Assembly: GCF_000224145.3 (NCBI RefSeq)
Contig: NC_020174.2
Coordinates: 2,976,097 to 3,040,096, forward strand
Reading direction: 5' to 3'
DNA from: Ciona intestinalis
Lineage: Eukaryota > Chordata > Ascidiacea > Phlebobranchia > Cionidae
DNA length: 64,000 nt
A program made the translations under genes and the position numbers. This document shows, piece after piece, positions 41,324 to 50,599 of the stretch (positions are counted from its first letter, which is position 1; each line of letters begins with the position of its first letter). The notes under the pieces were generated by a model. It saw nothing but the letters and a program-made list of their open reading frames with translations, ran no database searches and was not told the origin of the DNA.

Positions 41324-44300
41324 ATGTACGATCGAGCCCCCAGACCAACCGCTAACTACCTAGTGGGGAGCACTAGAGTTAATGTGGGACCAGGAACGTA
41401 TGATCTGACAACTCCAAGGTACAATTTCATCATTAATTAAGGTTTTACCTTGTAGCTTTTATAATAAAACAGACATATATAGTAGGCCAAGTAGGATGAA
41501 GGAAGATGGGACACCTTTCCAACATTCCAAGAATTATAAACCGTACCCTCAAGACTGCCATAGACTGCTGTTAATTGTTTAAAACACGATCAGCAGGATA
41601 CTTGTATAATATATGCTAAGGTGTCCCGTCTTTTCCCCACCATCTATAATAAATAAAAACCGCTTTTAAAGTTTTATCGTAATGTTAAGTGTCTGTGCTC
41701 GCTATGAGTGTAACAGCATTTTAACAATGTCAACCAAAAATTTTGTAAAAATAATTCAAACATAACACTTATGCTAGTTTTCCATTTACAGTAGTCAGTG
41801 GGTGAAATCTGATGGCTATGCCCCATTCCAATCCATGTCAGGTCGTGAAACAATATTTCACATCGGTGATTCGGTGATGGCTGCCCCAGGACCTGGAGCA
41901 TATGACCCTTTGTGAGTTGTTGTATTGGTTTATTTTAGGTTTAGCAGCCGCGGTTTTATTTGTCAGTCATACTGAAGTAATTTTTACCTGCAGCGTGATT
42001 TAACCATTGTCGTTTCGCTGGTAATTTCTTTCTCTTCATTGTATTAATTTACCTGATCTTTGTTACTGTTTTTAAACAAATAAATAAAAACATTTAAGTT
42101 ATATATTCTGTATTCTTGACTGTACTATTCTTTTTTTTTCAAGACTGAACAGTTTGTATATTTTGTGTAGGATATTTTTTCACTATTAAATCTGTTCGGA
42201 ATTTCTTGTAACATTTTTTTTCCTTAGATTACACTAATTTATTAAGGTTTATAAGGCAATATTGATTATAAACGACTTGTACATTTATTTTGTGATTTTA
42301 TACACACACCTATATATATATCTTATATTTGGGCCAAACTGGTGCCACCCTGCATTCATAAATTAGTTAACCCTAAGTTTGTTTCAATTCCTATTACAGG
42401 TTTCCTCAAGAAAGACCAATAGGTGGCCGACCATTGGCAAACAAAGCAAACCGGTTTTCTGAATCGCCCAACACAAGTCATATCACCCCAGGACCTGGTA
42501 GATACAATCTGTCAAAGAAAAGTGATTGGTTGAAGTCAAAATCTGCCCCTGTTATGCCTGTTACTATAGCAGCGCCGGTATGTGTAGATTTACTTAAAAA
42601 ATTCTAGTCTATTACAGAACACTGTCTGCTTAAATCCTAGTCTGTATTGGTTTGTATTGGCCAATCTATATTACTTAAACACACAGTAAAGGTTTAACTG
42701 TTAACTTACATAGTGAGAGCGAAGTACAGGCATATAACGGATGCAATACATAGTTTTTAACAATTGTTGTTTTATTGTGTCTCCTGCGCCACTGTACATG
42801 CATGTAAAAACTGTGGTGTTAACACTAAAAAAATATACTTTTTTTGTAAACACTTACGAAACTTTGATAAAAACACTAACAGCAGGTGGAAAAACCTGGC
42901 AAAGCAATTGTGACAAGCAGAGTAAGGTATCTTCGTAAACCTGATGCTCCTTCTATACCAAGTCCTGGCCAAGCTTATGGGTATGAAGAAACTGATGATG
43001 GATCACTTAGAAAGCAGGTAAGTATCTTATTATTAAAATAAACTTATATTCTGTATAAGTGAGGTTATTGTGCAACTAAGATTGCCCCCAGATTTGGTTT
43101 ATTAACCCAAAATAAACTTAAGTTTTTATAAATTTATTTTTTGATTTGATTTTTTTAGATTTTTTGTGTGGAAAAACCCATTGAGAAGACTGTTTAAATT
43201 TGTGTCGCTGGTTTTATTCCAATTAATTAAGTGAGCTGTAACACAGTTAAGCAATAGTTATACAACATAATTTGGATTTACCATATGATAAAAACCTAGA
43301 AGTCTACAAAACACAACATACTCCAAAGTAAGCACTGTTTAGAATAAAAGGTCAGATAAGAGACAAAGGAAAAAGGCGCAGCGATATAGGAATATTATAA
43401 TATAATAACACCACAGGGTGTAACCTTTTTTATTACATGAATCCAGTTAAGTCTTTATTAAACTTCTGCTTATGCTTTACATGATATTTTTAGGTAGATA
43501 AATAATTATATTAAACATACAGGCTCCTCCAAATAAAGATGCTTCAATGGGTCCCGCTTATTATAAGTAAGTTTATATGAATGAAGGATGTAACATATTT
43601 TATTCTCATGTGGCATTGCAGGAACAACTGTTTTAACGCAGGTGTTCTCTTTACACATTTCGTGCACACTTACGACTGTTACCACATATGTAATTTTGTG
43701 GTAATTACGATTTGTGGTTAAATGTAATGAATGAATGTAACTTACTTTATCCTCACATGGCTGGAAAACGACAGTTGTTAAACACAGGTGTTCTGTTTCA
43801 TACACCACGTGCCAGCTTACGAGTTACCAAGTGTGTTACTTTGAGGCTGATTTTTTTGGAAATTTTTTATGTGCGGCTAACAATTAACCCATTAGAGACT
43901 ACTGGGTTGGAGACTGAAAAATTGCCATTAAGTGTCTTGCCTAAGGATACGTAGGCCATCAATGGTAGCAGCAACGAGCCTTGAACCAATTATCTCTGGG
44001 TTAGAGGCAGATATGCTAAGCACTGTGTAACAGTTCCAGACTTGAGCAGTAATGAGGCTAAAATTAAATACTGGTTTCTGTTCACGTAGACCAACCTCAG
44101 ACCTAACAGCCACCACTGCTAAATACAAAGGTGTTCACTTTGGAACACTGAGAGCTGACAGAATGAAGTTTGGTGGGAAAGGTGGCCCAGGACCTGGTGA
44201 TTATGATCCGTTTAAAGAGAAACCCCAAACAGATGTGGCTGCACTTATAAATCCTGATGGAAAAGTTTTTGAGTCAAGACTTCCAAGGTGATATAACAAC

Positions 44301-47300
44301 GGAAATATTTTTAATGTCCTTTTGTAACCCCAAATAAATGTTTCTAACTCTATAATAAAAATAGTAAATCATAAAAAACAGTTCTGTTTCTGATACTTCT
44401 GCTGTTCTTAAGTTTTTTTTTATGACTGGAGTAAAAGTGTCAAAAAAAAACTGCTGAACCCATAATAGACCTACAGTATAAATTATTAAAATTAACTCAT
44501 ATTCAGTTGTATTTGATTAAAATTTAAATTGCAGGTATCATGAGATTGTTGTGCAAGAAGAAGAAAAAAAGGCAGTTCCAGGGCCTGGGAAATATGACAT
44601 TAATGGCCAGTTTGCTAAGAAACCAGCCCCTGTTAATGTAGAAGGGTTGGAAGTGGAACATCCGCCATTTATGTCACAAGCAAGGAGGTAGGGGGTTGGA
44701 AAAAAGTGCGGTTTGAAAACTTTGGCGTAAAGGTGGCTATACACAGTATTCGGGATTCGTCCGTTTTGTCTGTTTTGTCCGGATTTCGCTGCCGCATGCA
44801 GAACTCGGTAATGGCTTTGCATACGACTTCACAAGCAAATTCGCATGCAGGTTACTGTATACAGTCACCTTTAGGAAAACTTAGCGGTTGAAAAATCTTT
44901 TGTTTCCATAAAGTTTACATTTTTAGCAGAAGAACTGTGTACTTATAAAAAAAAATATTTTCTGATTGGCAAAACTTTTTTTGCGGTTAAAAACCTTTTA
45001 TTGCATAAAGTTTACATTAATAGCAGACTATTTACCTATAAAAAATATTTTCAGATGGTAGATTTTACTCTTAAAAAAGTCATTTTACATTTAAAAAAGT
45101 GGATTTTATCTTTAGAAAAATGATTTGTTTGTGCAAACGTACGCATGTTACTGTTAGGATGTTAGTGTACCTACGCTTAACATAAGTTCCCTATTTGTTC
45201 CTTTCAGGTTTAGTGATTTAAAAGGTATCACTCCTGCACCGGGGGCTTACAATGACCCCAGGAATGCTTTGGAAGCTTTAAAGAAGATAACTGGAATGAA
45301 GAGAAGTCCATTCGGTCAAACTTCTGTTCGTTTTCAACCTAACATGAGCAAAGCAAAGTTTATACCAGGTGATTCATGTTGTGAAAATACATGGTGTACT
45401 GCAGAGGTAGGCAATCTATGGCACGAGAACCAAATGTGGCTCTATCCAGTATTAAACGTCCGGCGCCATGGTATAGTGGTTAGCGCACCTGCCTGTAACC
45501 CAGAGGTTATGGGTTGAAGGCTCGACAATGCTACCATTGTGGGCGTATGTGTCCTTGGGCAAGACACTTAACGGCAATTGCTCCAACCGACTGGTCACTA
45601 ATGGGTTGTCTAAATTATCAGCCATAAATCAAAAAAAAAAAAATAATAATCACCCACAAAGTAACATACATGGTAACTCGTAAGCTGGCACGAGGTGTTA
45701 AACCTGTGTGATACCCACTGTCGTTTTCCGGCCGCACGAGGATAAAGTGAGATTCATTCATAATTAAATTTTTCTGTAAATTCCCATATTGTACCAATTT
45801 ATTTTTTAACAAACTAAGCAGTAAATTGATAATAATTTAACATCAATGGTTCGTTTGTCTGTTAGATGTAGCTACCACGCTTATTTTCTCTTAAACAAAA
45901 GTAAATTTTTACCTGTTTAAAGTGTTTTAACAGCTGTTGTTTTGTCGCTATATTCTGTCTATTCGTTTAAAATATTTTTACATCATTGCTACCGTAATCG
46001 AAGAGACAAATAAAATTATTATTATTATAAATTTAAATACCTACATTTGTCTGAAACTGTTGGTTTTGCCTAAATATACAAATGTGTACTTTATGTTACA
46101 GAAGATCTTGTTTTAAAAACCCTTTACCTTATATGCAATCTAGTTCTAGCATCTATGTGTTATAACCACAACAAGAATTTTAATACAAATTTATTTGTTA
46201 AAGGACCTGGACACTACAATATTTTCAACATTGGAATGGCACAAGAAAGTCTTAAGAAAGCGTATCTTGAGAGCACAAGGCATGGACCCTTCGGAACCAC
46301 ATCAGCTCGTATTATGCCAATAATACAAAAACATGAAGTAGCTCTACCTGGTCCTTCCCATTACCAGGTGTGTATACAAATGATAAAGCAAAAAGAAAAT
46401 GGTCATTTCACCATTGCTTGTAGTGATAATAAAAACTCTATTTTAAAATTATGTGTTCCAAATTAAATTAGCTACGGCATTTATCTTTAAGCTAAAACAA
46501 ATTATGTCTGATGATTTTAAAATGGAGTTTCTATTAGCACTACAAGCAATGTTGGAATGACCATTTTTAAATTTTCATTAATAGAAATGAAATTTCAGAA
46601 TCTACGTTCATCACTTTTTTAAAATAGAGCATATGCTGCAAAAATATTTGCTGTTATAATATTAAAGACAACCATTCTGTTACTTCTACTACCAGGCATA
46701 ATCTAAAATGAATTTTCTTTAGGCTCATCTGGTATATCAAATAGTGAGTGAAAATTACCATTGATATAGTTGGGTGGGGGAAGATGGGACACCTTTTTAT
46801 TCTGTTTTCTCGTTCCATTCGGTAGAAAAAAAAATTCATTTAAACATTCTTAAAACCTTATCCTCACGACTTCTATAGACCGTTGTTCAATATTAAAAAC
46901 TTGATCAGTATACTTGGATAATATGTGCTAAAGGTATCCCATCTTTCCACATTCTACTATATGGAAGATTTTACAAAAATACTATTTTAAGATAACTGTA
47001 TAAATAAAAAACACATTACATTAACAGCCAAAGCGTTCTGAGGAGCGTTACAAGAAACAAGTAACGTCAACATTTGCTTCACTCACAGACCGTCTATCAT
47101 CACCTGCACCCCAGGTTTCTATAATTATTCCCCTTTTTGGAAACTGAAGACTTTTTCTGGGCAATGAAATGACACATGTCCGGCGCCGTAGCACAGTTGG
47201 TAGTTGGTTCAAGGCTCTTCGCTGCTACCATTGTAGGTGTATGTTTCAATGGGCAAGACACCCAACGGCAATTGCTCCAACCAAGTTTTCACTATTGGGT

Positions 47301-49119
47301 TGTCCAAAGTATCAGCCACACATAAAAAAATCTCCCTCAAAAATAATCACCAACAAAATAACAAATTTGATAACTCGTAAGCTGGCACAAGGTGTATGAA
47401 CATCCTTGTTATATAACTGTCGTTTTCTGGCCACGCGAAGATAAAGTAAGTTGCTTTCATTCAATCATACATCCACAATGTAGCAGGGCCAAAAATCCTA
47501 CCTGGTATTTTTTGTTATCATACAAGCACTCTTTTGTTACGTCGTGTTATCAAAAATTTCATCATATATTGTATGCAACAGTCACACCTTTTAACTCCAT
47601 ACCATGTTTTAAAGACTGTAATTTTGGTCTTGATTTCCTTCTTTTTTTTCTCAAATATGTTTTTCGCTATGATTTTTCGAAGAGATAAATAACAAATTAT
47701 GTTACGTTCATAATATTTTTTATTTTTACTTTTTATTTAAACACTTTTCTAACCTACAAAAATAACAGACTTTACAAGACAATCCACCACCTGGATCATA
47801 CGAAGTTGCCAATTCGTTCAAGAAGTCGCAAGACAGACGTGGGAATGCTGATCCAAGAACCAAAGAAGGTTTGAGACGAAACAGGGCTTTCCTTTCCGCA
47901 TCTACAAGGTTTGCCCCACCCCGGGATGTGGTTTTAAAGCAGCCGGAGAAAGACACACCTGGACCAGGTACACCACACCAAACATTTACATTTTTTGCTC
48001 GCAATGGGTTGTCATATAGTAGGGTGGGGAAAATGGGACACCTTTTCGTTCCATTTTGTCATCCTATTTGATGGTAAACAAAGAATATTCAAGGAAATAT
48101 GAAACGGTATACTTAGATCGTTGGTAATTGTTTAAAACACGAACAGAATATTTGGTTATAATGTGCTAAAAATGACCCATATTCCTCCGCAGTACCATAC
48201 ATTACAAAAAAATGTAACAAAAATATAAAATAGTTATGCACAAAGTTGCAACTAGTAATCGGACACGAGGTATTTTTAAAAACCCATTTAAAAAAAAACA
48301 TGTTAATTCGACTGTCTTTTCCCAACCAGGCAAGAATAAACAGGTTATATTTATTCATTTATAAAATCAATCATTTGTATAAAAACAGGAACATATAACC
48401 AAGAACTCCCACAAGGCAATCCAAAGCTAGCTGTAATGGTTACGAAGGATCATCGTTTTAAACAGGTGCGTGGCAGTTGTTACATATCCTTCCTTGTGCA
48501 TTGGTTGCTTGATTTAAGATTGCACAGGCACACTTTTAACTGGCGTTTTTTCACATCTTTTCATGTTACCCCATAGTACGTTTTATATGCCTGGCTTTAA
48601 TACAGATATGTGCCTGCCTTAATCCAGAAGTAATGGGTTCAAGGCTCTTCGTTGGTACCATTGTGGGTCCTTGGGCAAGACACTAAACGGCAATAGCTCC
48701 AACCCAGTGGTCATTGATGGGTTGTCTAAATTATCACCCACAGATAAAAAAAATAAAAAAATTGCCTATCCAAAAATATTCACCCATAAAGTAACATAGT
48801 CAGTGACTCGTAAGCTGGCACGAGGTGTATTAAACAGAACACCCGTGTTATAACGACTGTCGTTTTCCGTCCACACTAGGATAAAGTAAGTTACATTTAT
48901 TCAATCATACCCCATACTACCCTACTTATTTTTACCTTCTATTTTTTACAGGTTAAACAGGATGAGGTACCAGGTCCAGGAGCTTATGAGCTTAGCCCTC
49001 TCATGGCCAATACGTTACTAAAAGGCACGTTCAATGCTACCTTGCACAACCCGGTCGCACCTAATGCAGACGCGGGTCGAACTACCACAGCAAAGCAAGC
49101 ATTTCTACTTGGAGTTTGA
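41324..49119 (+). CDS. STPG2: Sperm-tail PG-rich repeat protein, STPG2-like
   Basis: Thirteen exons join in phase to 591 residues: 41324-41418, 41792-41911, 42400-42577, 42886-43017, 43523-43566, 44090-44287, 44535-44687, 45208-45368, 46204-46367, 47028-47114, 47769-47967, 48389-48465, 48952-49119. The start MYDRAPRP matches my memory of STPG2. SHIPPO/PG repeats recur through the chain: VGPGTYD, APGPGAYDP, TPGPGRYNL, PGPGDYDPF, VPGPGKYDI, APGAYNDP, GPGHYNIF, PPPGSYEV, TPGPGTYNQ, VPGPGAYEL. Such repeats are typical of microtubule-associated proteins of cilia and sperm tails, some of them inner-microtubule proteins. Exon 4 has two possible acceptors three bases apart (42883-42885 CAG). Its introns carry several SINE and MITE copies, none touching an exon. 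Confidence 0.92.
41478..41649 (+). mobile_element. Family A MITE, diverged
   Basis: GTAGGATGAAGGAAGATGGG left, GTCTTTTCCCCACCATCTAT right; in STPG2 intron 1. Confidence 0.75.
43588..43715 (-). repeat. Family B SINE tail, diverged
   Basis: TGTAACATATTTTATTCTCA, then CAGGTGTTCTCTTTACACAT and TTACCACATATGTAATTTTG. Confidence 0.65.
43733..44033 (-). repeat. Family B SINE, full length
   Basis: TTACTTTATCCTCACATGGC, GTGCCAGCTTACGAGTTACC, AAGTGTCTTGCCTAAGGATA, GAGCCTTGAACCAATTATCT to a degraded head; ends about 55 bp before STPG2 exon 6. Confidence 0.82.
44728..44873. mobile_element. Short MITE with ~22-bp inverted ends
   Basis: Starts TAAAGGTGGCTATACACAGT and ends ACTGTATACAGTCACCTTTA, near-exact inverse copies with TA at both tips. 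In the STPG2 intron after exon 7. Unrelated to families A-C. Confidence 0.65.
45460..45763 (+). repeat. Family B SINE, best full-length copy
   Basis: Head CGGCGCCATGGTATAGTGGT (A-box TGGTATAGTGG), B-box-like GGGTTGAAGGCTCGAC, conserved TGTCCTTGGGCAAGACACTT and GGTCACTAATGGGTTGTC, A-rich centre with CCCACAAAGTAACATACATG, then tail CTCGTAAGCTGGCACGAGGT, GTCGTTTTCCGGCC and ACGAGGATAAAGTGAG. The tRNA-like head joined to an unrelated tail is the composite SINE plan. Confidence 0.88.
45885..46035 (-). repeat. Family C element, inverse copy
   Basis: GTTGTTTTGTCGCTATATTC, then TTGCTACCGTAATCGAAGAG and AATTATTATTATTATA at the end. Confidence 0.65.
46765..46963 (+). mobile_element. Family A MITE
   Basis: ATAGTTGGGTGGGGGAAGAT left, CATCTTTCCACATTCTACTA right; ends 65 bp before STPG2 exon 10. 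Confidence 0.88.
47180..47468 (+). repeat. Family B SINE
   Basis: CGGCGCCGTAGCACAGTTGG head with part of the tRNA-like region lost, then GGTTCAAGGCTCTTCG, CAATGGGCAAGACACC, CTCGTAAGCTGGCACAAGGT, GAAGATAAAGTAAGTTGC. Confidence 0.85.
48015..48200 (+). mobile_element. Family A MITE
   Basis: ATAGTAGGGTGGGGAAAATG left; right end degraded (CCATATTCCTCCGCAGTACC). Confidence 0.8.
48608..48908 (+). repeat. Family B SINE
   Basis: GTGCCTGCCTTAATCCAGAA, GGTTCAAGGCTCTTCG, CTCGTAAGCTGGCACGAGGT, GTCGTTTTCCGTCC, AGGATAAAGTAAGTTACATT; ends about 45 bp before the last STPG2 exon. Confidence 0.85.
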
Positions 49120-49261
49120 TGACATTCTATTCACTGTGTCTCGTTTATTGAGTGTCTTTATCTAAGCTATTTTAAGCGGTCATTGTTTTTTCTATATTAG
49201 TACAAGTTATTTGTTCAATCACATTTGTTTTCTTGCGTTCATTTAGGATGCGGGTATCTGT

Positions 49262-49326
49262 CATTATATCGATCTCGTAGCTCAGCAGTTAACGCGCTTG
49301 CCGATAGTCTGGGGTTGGTGTCCCGA
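49262..49326 (+). other. tRNA-like relic
   Basis: CTCGTAGCTCAGCAGTTAAC resembles a tRNA D-arm/A-box, followed by GCGCTTGCCGATAGTC and GGGGTTGGTGTCCCGAAT (degenerate T-arm). No good acceptor stem, so not an active tRNA as I read it. Confidence 0.3.
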
Positions 49327-49428
49327 ATGAAGCTAAAAAACTCCGAAAATTAAGTAGTATTTATTCCTATAAAAAATTAAACGCGGTTTATAAGTTAACG
49401 GTTAACCGGCAGTGAATTTGATTTATAT

Positions 49429-49626
49429 ACAGTGGGGGTGGGGGAAGATGGGACACCTTTTACCTCTATTTTCTCGTCTCATTTAGTGGTAAACAAAGAA
49501 CATTTAAAGAATTATAAAACCATATTTTCACGACTTCCATAGACCGTTGGTAATTGTTTAAAACGTGATCCGGATATTTAGATATTATGTGCTAAAGGTG
49601 TCCCATCTTTCCCCAACCTACTATAT
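49429..49626 (+). mobile_element. Family A MITE
   Basis: AGTGGGGGTGGGGGAAGATG left, CATCTTTCCCCAACCTACTA right; full length. Confidence 0.9.
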
Positions 49627-49888
49627 ATTACGAAACTCTGTGACTCGAATTCTTCGAGAGACGTTTGTTACTTACGTATTTCTTGTAGAGTAAACAGTTG
49701 ACGTAGAGACGTCGACTTTGCGTTTGGAGCCTTGGTCTTCACCTTGGAAGAATTTACTTCGGGCTTATGGGTCGCCATTGTTTTTAGTGCAGGAGTTGGG
49801 CGTATTCGTATTAAGTTATGAACTTGAAAACTCTTTAGAGTTGGTTTGATTATGGTCGTTGTGACGTACGAATTGTATTGGATTTATT

Positions 49889-50082
49889 TATAAGGGTGGG
49901 GTAAGATGAGACACCTTTTCGTTCTATTTTCTCGTCTTATATAGTAGATAGTTGTAAACAAAAAAAACACAAAATTATAAAACCATAACGACTCCCATAG
50001 ATCGTTGTTAATTGTTTAAAATACGGTCAGGATAATTGGATATTATGTGCTAAAGGTGTCCCGTCTTCTCCCACCTTACTTA
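49889..50082 (+). mobile_element. Family A MITE
   Basis: TAAGGGTGGGGTAAGATGAG left, CGTCTTCTCCCACCTTACTT right. Confidence 0.87.
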
Positions 50083-50377
50083 TGGTGAAACTGAACCATT
50101 TTGATGTTAAGACATACTTGTTCAGAATATTTTATTTAATACTTTGAATATACGTTATTAAAGCATGCAGGTAGACTATATATGTGGATTGTGGTGTTAG
50201 GTTACAATCGGGCCAATTACCTTATTTCAGTGCTATGGGTTAAAACGTGTTAGGTATAGTTATGAACTTAAAAACAAAAGGAGTATAGATAGCATTAAAA
50301 ATTTGATTTTTACATGTACATTATTATACGGTATTTAATACATCACATTTTTACACAAAGTACAGAATAATTGCGGT

Positions 50378-50560
50378 TTATGGTAAGGTGGGGTAAGATG
50401 GGACATGTTTTTATTCTCTTTTAGCGTCCCATTTGGTAGTAAACAACAAAGAATATCTACAGAATTATGTATCCGTAGACCGACTCGAAAGGGCATAGGT
50501 AATTGTTAAAACCACGATACGAAAATATGGATTTTAGGTGCTCACCTATGTAATGTATAT
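50378..50560 (+). mobile_element. Family A MITE, diverged
   Basis: TATGGTAAGGTGGGGTAAGA left; interior TTTGGTAGTAAACAACAAAG; right end lost. Ends about 40 bp beyond the stop of the fibrinogen-related gene. Confidence 0.75.
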
Positions 50561-50599
50561 ATAAGGTGGGTTGTGCAAACACCTAATATTGTTTCTCTT

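Larger units (their letters stand above)
49120..50599. other. Gap between STPG2 and the fibrinogen-related gene
   Basis: No gene. Three family A MITEs take up about 0.6 of 1.5 kb; the rest is unremarkable AT-rich DNA plus the tRNA-like relic. Confidence 0.65.
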
